Shown here: in pieces, positions 1 through 13,117 of the stretch
Numbering within the stretch: the first letter of the stretch is position 1
Layout: each line of letters opens with the position of its first letter
Source of the DNA: Adineta vaga
Taxonomy: Eukaryota; Rotifera
Length of the DNA stretch: 64,000 bases
Direction of reading: 5' to 3'
Assembly (NCBI GenBank): GCA_021613535.1
Contig: CP075496.1
Span: 7,502,001 to 7,566,000 of the forward strand
Made by a program: the position numbers and the translations under genes
Notes under the pieces: generated by a model
Told to the model about the DNA's origin: nothing
What the model saw: only the letters and a program-made list of their open reading frames with translations
Database searches by the model: none

Positions 1-1241
1 ACCCTTTTCAGACATACATTTTCTAACTTACACTCATTTAATCTTCTTCTTGTTCTTTTTCTTCAATTGTGACATCGTCGCACGTCGACCTCTTAACTGA
101 TAAAAGTAATTCACACAATGGTCATAACAGTAGTATATAAATATGCGATATGAATCATAATCTTGACTCTACAATAGATTACATATCAGCTTGGAAAAAA
201 TGAAATACAAGTTGAAGATTTCGGATGTAAATGATATTAAATTCTTTCATCATTATCTCATGGATAAAAGATAATGAAATAAAAGTGATGGAATATGCAA
301 CAATGTCTCTTCAAAATGTTTACTTAACGCAACACTTGATTTATTGAAAGAAAAGAAAACGTCTTGTTTTAAATAACAATTTAATAGAATTGAAATGCTT
401 ATTGATAGACAATTCAATGAAATATCATTCAGATTCGTGATTATACAATCCTGTTGCATGATAATGTCATTGCTATTGGCACAACTTTTGTAACATTGTA
501 TGATCAGAATACGGAAATACATGCAATTATCAGAATTACCAGACTTTTTCACAACATATAGATAAATGTTAATTGATTAAGAACAGATTGATGTTTTTTT
601 TTCTCTCACTTATAATTAATCAATTAGATATCTCGAAGACTAGTGGAACGTGTATTGATTTTCATTGTCAAGCTCGACTGACATGCAATTATGAACATCA
701 GATCATTTCAGATGATCCTAGGAAACAGTTAAATTATAAGAATAAGAAGATGAAGTAGAACTTTTCTTCTCTCTTTCGTCTGAAAGGTAATAGAGGGAAA
801 AAAACAATTAGTAATAGTTTAACCACAAGAGAAATTGACAAAAGAAGGGCAGATTTTTTTTCTCCTTCCTTTTTTTCCTTCTCTCTCTATTCTAGAATGA
901 ATTTTTTGTTCGTTATCGCAGTCCCGACAATGTCGCGCGATGCGATGAACAACACCCTATATCGATGCCGTCTAGAAGGCATAAAAACAAGAAAATATAT
1001 ATTGAGACACAGCTCTCATCTTCTCTTCTTTGCTACCCGTTCACGTTCTTTTCTTTTTCTGTGTTCTCTTCTTTCGTTCAGATCAAGAAATTTGATGCGT
1101 CTCTCTCTCTCTCTTTCTGTCCTATACACATACACATGGCATTATTACCCTACGACATACTGACAGCGTCTCCATTCGTTTTTTTCAATTGATCTCAACT
1201 TGGAAGCAAGTGTCGCCAAATGATGCAAATAATCGGTGGTC
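1..1241. other. Sparse 5' edge with CT-rich tracts
   Basis: No convincing gene. A 59 nt open segment on the minus strand (96 down to 38) follows a TATCAG acceptor and reads an acidic tail ending EEKEQEED and a TAA. It could be the last exon of a minus-strand gene, but no upstream exon was found, so it stays a guess. Pyrimidine-rich tracts (CT repeats around 870-895 and 1098-1122) sit just upstream of the plus-strand exon at 1242 and may belong to its promoter. Confidence 0.4.
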
Positions 1242-3680
1242 ATGAGTAATGAAAACGATTCGAAATGGTCACCCAAAATGTTAATGACATGGGCAATTTT
1301 AATTGATATTGGTGTACTTATTTGCTTGTTCATCATGCCTCTATGCAAATTAATTCAAGATATTTTTCAACTAATCTATCTCATCATTGTAAGTCGTTTT
1401 TCTCGCATATTATTTTCATTCAGATGATTTACAATAGAACGACAGAAATTATTCTTCCATTGTATTTTATGTAGCTATGAATGCAAATCGATTTATCAAT
1501 TGAGGGATTGAAAAATAAGCAAGACTTCATTTTCGAATGAGAAATGAAGTTTAAAAAAACACCAAACGAGATCGATATTGAATGATAACGAAAAAAAGAA
1601 ATCGAACAAATCTTTTCAATTGTTGTGACAGTTACGATTAACAATCAGTTTGTGTGATGTTTGATCAATGAGTATCATTATCATAGATGTGTCGTGTCTA
1701 AACAAGATTTGCGTAAAATAAATAGATTGTTAATTTTATTATCTCGAGATGTCATCAACGAAGATTTTTATGACGTAGACAGTTGTACTTAGAAGAAAAA
1801 AAAATTTTGCACATCTGTTGATAGTTGGATCGCGTAAATATTAGAATTGAAAGTTACAGCATAAGACAAGTGATTGACTTTTATGAAATATAAATGAAAT
1901 GAAATGAAGTGAAGAATATTATTCAAGATCGATTATTAAGAGAAAAGCTTGACACTGTCAGTATCCTGATTGAACTTCGAGAGTTCATTTAAGACATGAG
2001 AAAAAGTAAAAAAATGATCTCGATTATAAAATAACTCCTATGTTTTGTTGAGGGTATGGGTGAGTGACAACAAGATTCTCATGATGTGTTTAGACGCTTA
2101 TACTATTAGAATATTATATACAGATGAGAAAAATCTCTTTGTGTCTTTTTCTTCACCATCGGGTATGAATAGAACAGTGAAGGGAAATTTACTTTTGATT
2201 AGATTTTTTTTCACAATGACATCGTCAGAAAGATTCTTCATGATATATTCATCTGACAGAACCGGCTTTGACGAACAGTTTATTTATGTCGGAATATTAA
2301 AAACAATGAAAGACATTGATACAGAGTATATAATCTGAACATTGAACCGAATATAAACCTATATAAATACGCATGGATGCTATTAAAACATTTTGAGGTG
2401 TTTGTCATCTATCAATTGAATAAATGCAATGAACATGCACATAAACAAAAGAACAAGCGAGTCATTATGAGAACTAGTCATGGAATTCAATATACATTCT
2501 GTTCATTTTTTTTTCGTCTATGACACGTCTCGTATTTCTTTTTCTTTTCTATTTTCAAATGTCAGAGAGATGTTTAGTCATTATGCGAAACATTGTATTT
2601 ATATATTTGATCGATTAGTCTGTCTGACATTGTAACTAGTAAGAGTAACAGAGAGAACATTTTCGGAGAAGAATTAAAAGCATAGCAGGAGGTACACGCG
2701 AATTCTTCGGAATGTAATGGACGAATTAACTTCTGATATGTTTTGTTGAATAGTTGACATAGGTGTCTGCGTCTTTTTCTTTCTTTTTTTTTATTCATTT
2801 TCTTTTATGTTCGCTCACTTTTTCCTTTTTTCCTTCTTCTCCTTCTTCTTCTTCTTCTTCTTCTTTTTTGAGGTAAAACGAACGCGATAGTCTTAATTGA
2901 AGTAGAAAAAGAAAGAGAAAGGAAAAAACGAGAGATTTTATTTATTCAAGCAACTATTGGCGAACACATACTACTTCAATCTTGCTATGGGCTAACTTCA
3001 GTTGTTGACTTGAGCACCCTGAGGAAAGCAACGATTCTACGTAATAATACAATAAAGAGAATTGAAAGCAAGGTAGAGAAAATGTGTCACATTCTGAGAT
3101 AATATCATTGTATTTCCTTGATGCGTTCTTTTGTCTACAAAAATCTTTTCTCATTTCTAGGTCAGCTGGTTTCACAGTATGAGTTCAATATTTCGTCGTT
3201 GGAAGAATCGTTTACGATGTTCAAATAAACGACAAATCCAACATAGTCGTTCGTCGATTTTCAATGATAATGAAGTAACTATTCCATGTTCTTTTGGGAA
3301 AATAATCTTCAATTTCTTTTTTACCAGGTAAAAGTGATGACTGTGACAATAGATAGATTAACCAATGAAAATCGTATTTTAAAAGAACGTTTCGATAAAC
3401 TTGACGAAAAGGTAATTTATTATTATTGTTATTATTATTTTTATGAAAAACAAATCGATTGTGTTCTATCTGGTATATTTTTGTTGTTATTTTTCTTTCG
3501 TATTTTTTTAAGTGTCAACGATGGATTGGTGATGAACAAATCTATTTACTAAAACGTATCGAACAATTAGAAAATGAAAATCGTCAATTGCATGTTAACT
3601 ATCAAAACTATCAAATAAAAAGTGAAAAATGTCTTCAATCAGTTACTGATCTAATTATAAAACTTCTCTTCACTCAAGAG
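1242..3680 (+). CDS. Alternative 5' exons: membrane segment plus coiled coil
   Basis: Four exons read in one frame: 1242-1388, 3161-3274, 3328-3411 and 3513-3680. All junctions are GT/AG and phase 0. The first exon starts MSNENDSKWSPKM and carries a long hydrophobic stretch (about residues 13-49) that looks like one or two membrane helices. A basic segment (RRWKNRLRCSNKR) follows, then two exons with coiled-coil character (LTNENRILKERFDKL; IEQLENENRQLH). Exon four ends phase 0, which fits the phase-0 exon at 5221, so this is most simply an alternative N-terminus of the gene continuing to 10398. The first intron (1389-3160) is unusually long for this window. An internal ATG at 3179 could start a shorter form. 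No family was recognised. The exons are well supported, their linkage downstream is inferred. Confidence 0.58.
2836..2863. repeat. TTC trinucleotide repeat
   Basis: A (TTC)n-type run in the long intron 1389-3160 of the alternative 5' region. Confidence 0.75.
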
Positions 3681-5047
3681 GTAAGATATAAATGAACAAA
3701 CAAAATTAAATTAAAGAAAGTGACGAAAAAAGCTTTTTTTTCGCCTCTTCCCTTGAGAAATTATAAGTTCTTTTTTATGTTAAAGAAGACAAACGAGTGT
3801 GAAGTCGACCTTTGTAGATAAAGTTTAAAAAGAAGAAATAATTCTCTACATATTTATCAAATACACAGTTAATGAACTTGAATTATTGTTTATTGAAATA
3901 GAGAAGAGGAGGAGACATGTACTATTGCCATTTTGTTTTTGGTAATATTAATCATTTAGTTTTATTTCAATGTTTACAAGTACAATTCAAAGTTTAAATA
4001 AACAATTGTCTTAAAAGAAAAACTGTCATTAAAAAACATCTTAACCATACTTTGCATATTTCATTTGAAATTCGTCTTTTCAAATGTTTTTCTCGCATTG
4101 AATTCTAAGTTCATTTTGCGTTTTAGTTAAAAGCTATAAAACGAAAAAGGACATGATGAGTCTTTTCAATTCAGGGTAGACTAAATAGTTGAAGTTTATA
4201 AATACAATAAACTGAGAAAAGAAAACTGTTCAATTTGATTTAATAAATCTTCAAATAGTTTTTTACGAATTCGTGTCCTTCGACCTTTTCATACAGAATT
4301 TGTCATTGGATTGATGCCTTCATTCATGTTTATGTAAATGTAAGTATTCTTCTTCATCATCGTCGTCTACTTTTCTCTTCTTAACCTATAGAAAAAAATA
4401 TCTTACGATCCTTATCAAAAAAATTCCTTTTTTTGATTTAATTGACGTGTGTCTGTTACTTTACCGGTAGTTTGAACTCAATGAGCATAAGTGTGCTCTC
4501 ATCTCTCCCCTCCTCTCTCTCTCTCTCACTCTCAAATATCTACAGCTGCTATCATTCATTTTTCTTTCTTATATATATGTATATATTCTATCTCCTTCTC
4601 TGATTGCATTCTCCGTTTCAAAGCTATTACGATTGCGAAACATGTGCATGAAATGCTGTACTATTTAGGCTTCTTGCATGCTTTTTTCCCCTTGTGATTG
4701 TCTTTAAAAAAATATGCTTTTGTAAATTTAACGACTGTTGATAGGATATGATGAATGCATCAGACGTATGTGTTTTTAAGTCTCCTAAAATTACGAATGA
4801 ATATATATATATATATATATGGCTGCTGAAAGAAAGTAGAAATCAAATTTTTTTTGTTCTTCTTTTCTTCGTCTCTTTTCTTTCGAAACAGTAAAAGTTT
4901 TGACAACATTTTGTTTGTTAAGAAGTAAATAAAAGCTCAAGTACCATTTTCTTCTCTCGTCTTCTTTTTTACTTTTAAATATTCTGTCAAAATAAACGAA
5001 AGCCTCAATAATTATCATAGATAAATAAGAGAAGTCGCAGAAAGAAA

Positions 5048-5585
5048 ATGACGAGACACAAAAAATGGTGGTTTCAAAACTTGTTTGGTCAATGTGTTGC
5101 ACCTTGTAATGATCATGCATCTACTCAGGTGAACAATTATGATACTAAGATTTGATAGATCAATATAGAAGACTTCTTTTGTCTTGTTATTTATGTTAAT
5201 AATATTGTTTGTATTTGCAGGAACTGAGAAAACAATGTAGTGATATACATAATGCATTCGATACAGTCCAGTTAAGAGAGAAAATACAGCAAGTAAGAAC
5301 AATATTTACTTTATCTAAACCACATGTGAATATTACCGTTTATTTTTCCCTTAAGAATAAATCAATTTCCCGAAATGCACGCAGTATTTCATGTCAATTT
5401 GCCTCCAATTCTTCGGTATTCAAACAATAGATTGTCATAAATAAATCTGATTTCTTTTTGTTCTAATTCAATTTTCTAGAATCATCCTCATCGTCATACT
5501 ACAAATGATCAATCTTCATGGCTTCATCAACAACTGATGATTGTGGAAAAGAATGATCTGAAGAGCACACCAAATCAGCCAACGG
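5048..5585 (+). CDS. Alternative 5' exons, middle start
   Basis: Exons 5048-5128, 5221-5292 and 5480-5585 read in one frame: a basic, Trp/Cys-containing start (MTRHKKWWFQNLFGQC), a helical segment (ELRKQCSDIHNAFDTVQLRE) and a His/Gln/Asn-rich segment. The last exon ends CCA ACG G|GTATG, phase 1 with a leftover G. The exon at 7083-7356 ends with exactly the same phase and base, so both can splice to the acceptor at 7457. If the last donor is not used, translation runs five more codons to TAA at 5594-5596. The 5221 exon starts phase 0 and can also accept the 3680 donor. A CT-repeat tract (about 4497-4530) lies upstream, as at other starts here. Function unknown. Confidence 0.55.
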
Positions 5586-6600
5586 GTATGAAATAACATC
5601 AGATGATTATGATGCAATTTATTTCTATCTCATTCATGCATAGAGATACAGATATAATTAGATTTTCTAGAATATACGAAAGGATATGAGTGAAAAAAGA
5701 ATACAAGCTTCGATGACTTTTTATAAAGACTAGAGAGAAAGAGGAAGAAGTAGACTTATGCTAACGGGCAAGGAAACGGACATGAATGAATGCCGCAAAG
5801 AAAACAGTAATAGAGAGAGAAAATAGTGCAGTTATTAGTTGATTAAATCTCGATTGAGCAAAATATTTCGACATATCTTCAGAACGAGGTAGGACAACAT
5901 TCTCTTAAGTGTTATTTTATTTTATCGACAAAAAAAAATAGAAAACATCAATGAAGGTTAAAAAACAACAAGTTTCTCTCTTCAATAAATAATAATCAAG
6001 AATTTGTTTCTTTATCTTAACCGTAAAAAATATTATTTAAATATAAGTATAAATAGCTGCAGACACTCATTTGAATAAAGTTTATTTTATTTCACCTTTT
6101 ACTCGGAAGAATACCTGTAGGAAAAAAAACTGAATCGGAAATTAGTTTAGAATTCAATAAAGCACGTCATTTCCAATCATAGATATTATTGTTAAAAGAA
6201 ACTTACATTAAATTATTTCTATTGGCATAGCAGAATAAGACAAAAGTGGGAATTTTATCTATTGAAATGGAAACAATAAGTCATGTTATAGGAAGTATTC
6301 ATCGATTTCTATTGACTATAGTAATAAGTTTTTCAACTAGTTAAAATTCAATGAAATTTAATATATACATAGAAAAAAGACAAAGAAGGTGATGCCATAC
6401 TAATGTATCGATTTTCATAGTCGTTACGTATAGAATGTATGTCGTGACACGACATCACGACAATATATGTCTCAGAATTGGGCGGTACTTGTTCATATAA
6501 CAAATATTCGTAAGATCGAGCAAGTCAGTCATGATTATGCATCAATAATGTATTGATAAAGTGCAGAAACGAAGAAAGAAGAAAGGAGACATTCATGTAC

Positions 6601-6625
<25 letters not shown>
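6601..6625. repeat. TA microsatellite
   Basis: Alternating AT run in the long intron/5' flank upstream of 7083. Similar runs lie at 4799-4820, 24111-24126, 26014-26032, 20134-20150 and 33557-33589. They mark non-coding DNA and have no recognised function. Confidence 0.8.
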
Positions 6626-6633
<8 letters not shown>

Positions 6634-7082
6634 TAGATACTCACGTACTAAGAGATTTAAGCTTTTATTCATTTTAATTAATAACCCCGCCCGTTTGTGT
6701 GTCCTCTCTTAACATTACTGTCATAACCGTTTGAAACAAAAAAGAAAGAAAGAAAAAGAAAAGCTCTTTCTCTTTGTTGTCGTCGTCGTCATTTTTTATT
6801 CTCTCTACTTGACTCTGATGGCCATTATTCATACATGTACTGTTTATCTTTCGTGTTCACTGACTCTTCTCTTCTCTCATCATCATCATCATCATCTGTT
6901 TGTCGCCCAACAACAGAAAACAAACCATCTATTCGGGACATTGTCCGAAATGGGATAAATCAAGATTAAGATCAAGCGTATTATCTTTCTTATCATTCGT
7001 TTACAATCGGATTTCTTTTCGCGTCAAAAAAAAATCAAATTCATTTGTGTATCTTTAAACAAGAAAAAACAAACTATCAAAC

Positions 7083-10000
7083 ATGGTTTTATTAGATACG
7101 GATGTACATGATGATGATGATGATGATTCTACTCAATATTATTATGGTGAATGCGATAGTTTATTAGCGAATTGTTGTAGTAAGACACGTTTACCATCAC
7201 CATTCAAATTTCGTACGATGAATAGTCAACGAAGACAATTGGCCTTCGAAATGCTTAGACAAATGAAAACACAGCATCATCAAACAGGAGTTTTAACAGG
7301 CAAATCCAACAGACATAGAAATAAAAGACGTTTTTATAGAAAACTTTGTTGTACTGGTAAGACAATAGGTTTAAATTCGAACAAATTCCATTCTTCTTTT
7401 GCAATATCTCAATAACAATCATACTAATTGCTGTTTTCTTTTTTCGTTATTGATAGAATTACATATTAGTGAAAGTCAATCAAGTGTTTATTCACCAACT
7501 AAATCAGTTAACAAGTACAAATCTCGTCTTTCTTCAACTGGTCTTACCAATGAACTTTACTTTGCAGCGCATAAACTTGATGGTGATTATGAAAAAACTC
7601 CACCAGTCATACTACGTAACAAACGTCGTTCTCCGCATATGAATGGTACGCCTCTTGAAGGTACACCAGTCATATCTAATAATCGTCGCCCAATATCTTC
7701 ACCCGTACGTTCGACAACATATGTTCTTCAACAACATCAAAGAATCAATAATACTAATAATAATCATTCGCAAACGAACGGTACAAGTAAAAAGCATCTA
7801 TCACCTGTAACTCAACCCCTTCAATCAACACCGGTGGTATTAAATAAAACTCGACAAATACAACAACAACGTACATATTCGAATCATGAAAGGTCACCAT
7901 CAACAGTCAATGCATCGCCGACAAGTCAACAATTTACTTCTCGTGCACAAATTACATTGACATCACAACGTACAACACCTATCGTTAAAAGTACACCGAC
8001 AAAGACAACAACATATACATCAAGGTCTCCTCGAGTAAGTAGAAGAGAATCAAATAATTATTAAAAAAAATTCATATGTCATTTCTGCTTGATCATGTAG
8101 ATACCACATACTCCGCCTATTCGTCCTTGTCGTCCGACAGTACCAAATCCTACAGTACCCAGTCAACAACGTTCACCTAATATTCAACTTCGATCTCGAA
8201 ATTTAATATCCACAACTCAACGAACAATTTCTTCATCTCCAACTACACCCCATAAAGTTATTCGACCTCATCATATACCATCAAAATCACCTGAACAATT
8301 ACAATCTGTCACTGGTACATTGACACGTTCTCGACCAGTACATGCAGTTGTAAATAAATCAAAAATGGTCTCGACAAATAATCCTACTAAAATCCGAACA
8401 CCTACAGTCGTTGTTCAACCAACATCAACGACACCTCGTGTTTCGGATCTTGATGAATTAATGGCAGAGAAACAAAACAATAAACTATCACCTAAACATA
8501 TTGAAAAACAATCAACAGTTATAACACCATCACCAATTGCTGATAATATTTGTCGTTCATTATTTTCTACCAATTCTGTCAAAGTTGTTCGACCTGTTCG
8601 TAGTCAAGAATTGAAAACATTCTCATGTCATTTAACTACGTCAGCAACGGTGACAACAACATCAAATGAAAAACAATCATTATATATTAATGAAACAGCT
8701 TCGACAATAACACCTGCAGTATTAGAACAAAAGCCTGATAATTTATTACAGGCAAATCATAATCTGGACAAGAATGATGATTCTTCATCGAATGCATCTG
8801 GAATTTTACGTGATCTTTCTGAAGATAGTCTCAATGAACATTATCATATAAAACAACTATTAAAAAGCAGTAAGTCATCATATGTATTGAAATTATTCTG
8901 TCATTTAAGGGTTGAAATAACGATAGTTTTTTTAGTTTACTACGAATTAATTATAAAATTATTCTTTAGATGTATCCATCACTGCTATGAAACATGATAG
9001 TACAGCAAATAATTCATCGAATGATGATATTCAAATTTCATCAGGTGTAACATCATGGTCTCGTATTCGATCATCATGTGAAAGCAATCTATCGCATATT
9101 CTACCATTGAAAAGTGATACGTCTGCAAGTCCAGCGTTTTATAATGGTCCTGTTCGACAAGAAGATATACAAATGGCAAGTGATGGACGATATTTTCTCC
9201 TGATTGATGATAATATAAGCAGTGATGAAAGTGAACTAAGTACCAAATCATTATCATCATCATCTCTGTCACTACCACGATCTCTTTCACCATCACCACT
9301 ACCGCCACCCGTCACAACATCCATACCCATACCAGTTACAACCGACCGAAAATCTGCTATACATCGTTTAGTTTTTCCTGAACGTCTTGGTCGAATCATA
9401 TTTTATCGACGAACATTATCTGATTCTGATATTTATCAAAAACTTTGCTCAAAAGATAATGAAATTAATCATAATGTATATCATTTAGATACAATACGAG
9501 ATTATGCAATGGAATTTTATATGTTAACAACATATGGTTCTGATTCACAATTACGTGCTTGGTTTGATAATCGTTATGATGATACAGGGAATAATACATG
9601 TTATTTTGATGATAATCGATTTCAATCGTATGATGATGATGATGACGATGATGATGACGACGAAGAAGATAATCATTCAAAAAAACATCGAATAAAAATA
9701 ATTCATAGTAATGATAGTATCATACCAGAAGAAGATCTAAATCATTTACAAGTTGAAGAGGAACTTGACTGGTATTCTGAACTTGAATCCTTTAATCTAT
9801 CACCAAATAATCAACAGGTAACTTAGTTTCGCGACTCTGATACATAATAATAAACAATTTCTTTTAAAAATCTCTAGTGGAAACATGAAAATTTATCTAG
9901 TTGTTCAAGTGATGATCATGTTGAAGAATTATTACGTGCTGAACAGGTAAAATCATTTGATCAATTCCTTATCTTTAAATTAATAATGGATATTCTTTTT

Positions 10001-10398
10001 TTCGTTTACAGTTTTCTGTATCGAGTTTAACAACGACAACTTCAGCTGAGTCTTCCTGTTCTGCTGATCTCATTTCTGCTTCATGGCCATTGGCAAATGG
10101 TATCCATTATCCAGTTCATTCCAGTCGTTCGTCTCAATCACTAAGTTCTCGTCCATCATCAAAACATACTGATCCAAGTAATATAATCTTAAAAGAAATT
10201 CTCACATATCCATGGACAAATGAAATATTAGATGCAACGATCAGTTCTCATGAAAATGGACATGATCAGATCGAAAATGGCATTTCAACAGCATCCGTTG
10301 TCTCTGATGAATTTCAACCTGATTTTTATTATCTTTGCCCATTGAAAAATACCACAAGTTTTCCTAAAAACGATGAAAAATTCAACGGTATTCATTAA
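7083..10398 (+). CDS. Large Ser/Thr/Pro-rich low-complexity protein
   Basis: Six exons (7083-7356, 7457-8034, 8101-8869, 8970-9817, 9878-9946, 10012-10398) give 974 residues, an exact multiple of three. The start is MVLLDTDVHDDDDDD, followed by a basic segment. The middle is long, disordered and rich in Ser, Thr, Pro and Gln with repeated short TP/SP dipeptides, as in proline-directed kinase targets. An acidic Asp run occurs near 9631-9670. The most conserved-looking part is encoded around 9360-9560 (LVFPERLGRIIFYRRTLSDS and the following helix). The family was not recognised; a cytoskeletal or scaffold role would be guesswork. The first exon is probably one of three alternative starts (see 1242 and 5048). 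The stop at 10398 closes the last exon. Confidence 0.72.
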
Positions 10399-10582
10399 CA
10401 ATTATCTCATTTTCTTTTTCTGTCTTTGCTTAAAACTTTTGTTTTTCAAATTGCTGCTCAAGGCCAGATACTGTTATATATATTTTTGTTGTTCTTGTTT
10501 TCTGTTTTTTTTTCTTCCCTGTTATCATATTAGAGATACAATGAGAGAAAAAAAATAACCGAGAGAAGCTTATTCAACATGT

Positions 10583-11445
10583 TCATGCATTGTCACTAAG
10601 TAATTGAACAAGTAAATCTAAAATAAACAGACATGTATAGGAATAAATATTAACAAAGAAAAGTCTCTTACAATCGATATCAATCTTCTTCTGATCTTTA
10701 TTTAAACCTAATCGTATCAATTCATCAAGTTCTTTTTTCATTAATGGTTCACCAAGAGTACTCATAGCTTTACGAAAGTATTCGATGTCAATGGAACCTT
10801 CATGATTAAAATCAAATCTTTGCAATGCTTGACGAAGACCTTCGTAATCATTATTAATTAGAGTCCATGGTTCATCAAGAATTTGTAAAACATCGTCAAG
10901 TGTTAATTCAAATTTGCCTTAGAAAAAAGAAGAAGAAGAAATTCAAAATAATTATATTCACATCTTAAGAACTAACAATATTCTAAATGAAAAACATCAT
11001 ATGATAGTGAAGTAATATAGTGAAGTGATAACTCCTAAGAAAATTAAAATACTAACAGAAAAAAAATTTCTCCTTGTTTAGTAACTATGAAAAAAAAGAT
11101 TCAGTTTTTTTCTCCATTAGATTATCTTACCAATTTCTTCAAGTTCCTCAATTCTTTCTTTTGCATCTTTCATTGATGGATTACGACCAAATGCTTGTAT
11201 GACTTCAGTTAAACGACTTACACGAATACAATCAGCATATGGATCATCTTTAAATTTGGAAAAAATCTCAACTAGAAAGATCAAATCTTTTCAATGAATG
11301 CTTTTACTAAGCAAATACTGATTTCTTCTTACGCATCTGTTGATCCATGTTTTCATGACCATAATCATCATCGTATGATGATCTATTTTCTTTTGCCTAA
11401 AATTCGATGTTATCCTCGATCTTTTCTCAATATATGACTTACCAT
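10583..11445 (-). CDS. EF-hand protein, calmodulin/myosin light chain-like
   Basis: Five exons (11443-11445, 11333-11396, 11131-11271, 10672-10917, 10583-10617) encode 162 residues. The first exon is only the ATG, spliced to AKENRSSYDDDYGHEN. The fold is that of calmodulin or myosin light chain: two lobes, with an EF-like loop in FDFNHEGSIDIEYFR and another near LNKDQKKIDIDYLL. The third loop keeps D, N, E, G and I at positions 1, 3, 5, 6 and 8 but has Tyr where the last Glu ligand belongs, and the fourth is also degenerate. Calcium binding is therefore probably weak or lost, as in many essential light chains. It may regulate a myosin or another IQ-motif protein; the partner is unknown. A CT/GA tract (about 11570-11605) lies upstream. 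Confidence 0.8.
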
Positions 11446-11646
11446 TGACTTTGAAATCGATAAAAATATATATAAGTTACACACTTCCTTCGTTACTACC
11501 AACTCAAATGTAATTTAGATATTTGTTTCCTCCCTTGGACGTTAACCACTTGTGAAAAGCATTATTTTTTCTTTCTATTCTTTCTCTCTCGCTCTCTCTC
11601 TACATTTTCCAAGCATTAAACTATATAAAAAAGTTTTTTTTTTCTA

Positions 11647-12713
11647 TTAAAGTTCAAGTTTTTCCAAAATTCTTTGTTCTGGTATTGGTGTATTACAATT
11701 TCCATGGTATAAACTAATCTTTTGATCATTATTGCAATTGAAATACGTTTCCCATACATCGTCATAACCTTTTCCTTTCCACCAAGTACACACTTGTCGA
11801 TTCCAATAACATGGAAGAATAAAAAATATATCACGATGTTCAAAACTTAATAAGGTATAAAAATCTTGATCACCTAAATGTGGATGATGAAAATGATATC
11901 GATGAATTAAATGTTGAATTAATGAGGCATTTTCTAAATAACTATTGAATAAAATTGATTGACGAATTTTTGATAAATCAAGTAAAAGAACACCACTATT
12001 GAAACCTGTTGTACCATCTGGTGGTGGATTGCCAATTTGTGTATGTGGATTTTCTTGACGATATGACCAAAGAAGATGACGATAGACAGGTTGATTTTCT
12101 CGAGCAATACCTAAATAGTGCGATGAAAAACCATGTTGAAACTTTTATTTTGGATTCATAGTTAGTTATTACCTATGATTTGACTTTGATTAAATTGATC
12201 GAATAATTTATATAAATGTTGAATATCATCATCGAATCGAAGATCGATATCGAGCATGATTACACGAGTTATATTTTCGGGTAAAATCCGATGTAGAAAT
12301 GGTGAGAGAAAGAACAATGGATCTTTATAATAAGTATGACTTGATGAAAAATGATGAATTAATGGCGAAATCAAATGTTGATATGTTGTTGTCAGATCAT
12401 CAATATTTAATTTGTCAATCTGTAAGACAAAAATAAAAATAAAACAATGAAAAGTTCATAAGATTACTTGTTGATTGTACTGAAGTGTAGAAAGAGTTTG
12501 TTCAACAAAATGATGACTATCGATATCACCGATAACATGTAGATGTAGATTTTCTGTTGATGTATGTTGAAATAAAGACGTGATCATAGTAATAAAATTG
12601 ATTTTCAAATGATCATTGGTAGAAAGATTTTTTACAGTAAAGATAACATCAATAACAGATGATGACTGAACATAGAGAAAGAATGAAAGAAAAACGATTT
12701 GTTTTAACATCAT
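11647..12713 (-). CDS. XXYLT1: Xyloside xylosyltransferase 1-like glycosyltransferase
   Basis: Three exons (12468-12713, 12173-12419, 11647-12110) encode 318 residues. The start MMLKQIVFLSFFLYVQ is a hydrophobic signal-anchor, as expected for a type II ER/Golgi enzyme. The sequence follows XXYLT1 in a GT8-type fold: a DxD metal motif in VIMLDIDLRF, GFNSGVLLLDL, the HLGDQDFYTLL segment, a WNRQVCTWW segment and the C-terminal YHGNCNTPIP. In animals this enzyme adds the second xylose to O-glucosylated EGF repeats, for example on Notch. Its usual length is about 390 residues; the shorter N-terminus here reflects a reduced stem. TTCTAG lies just upstream of the ATG (12722-12723), suggesting a 5' intron or trans-splice acceptor. 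A longer start would need a TTG codon and was rejected. Confidence 0.9.
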
Positions 12714-13117
12714 GAATAAATCTAGAAGAAGTAGTTTTGTCAATGCAATGTATGACTATATGTTGTTGAAAAGATTACAATCTAATTCATGGTAATATGA
12801 ATCGGAACACTTTTTTCTTCTCTCTCTCTCTTTCTTTCTCTCGGATAATGACTGTCATTATTTACATATAATCTTGTAAATATTGATTGTTATTCTTTGT
12901 CTATAGACAAGTTAATGATGAAAATGTAATCGATTCTCATTGATTGAGAATGAATGAAAAGATCTTATTACTTACAAATGCCAAAAAGACATTACTTTGA
13001 CTAATCAATTAGTCGAATATTAATAAACTTAAAATTATAAAATGTCTTACATATCATATTTTAATTCTAATACATTCACTTTTCAATAGATTTACATGAA
13101 TAACAATGAGAACAATC

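Noticed and set aside
253-552. Minus-strand ORF of 99 codons
   Set aside because: Hydrophobic, Ile/Cys/Asn-rich and AT-biased, with no splice partners and no recognisable domain; more likely chance.
897-1163. Plus-strand ORF of 88 codons with Ser/Leu/Arg-rich end
   Set aside because: Mostly a translation of CT repeats; no domain. Treated as promoter-type low complexity.
2045-2338. Plus-strand ORF of 97 codons inside the long first intron
   Set aside because: Begins with TTG rather than ATG, has no flanking acceptor/donor in phase and no domain.
4799-4820. TA runs as telomere or transposon ends
   Set aside because: Simple dinucleotide repeats without terminal repeats, target-site duplications or transposase.
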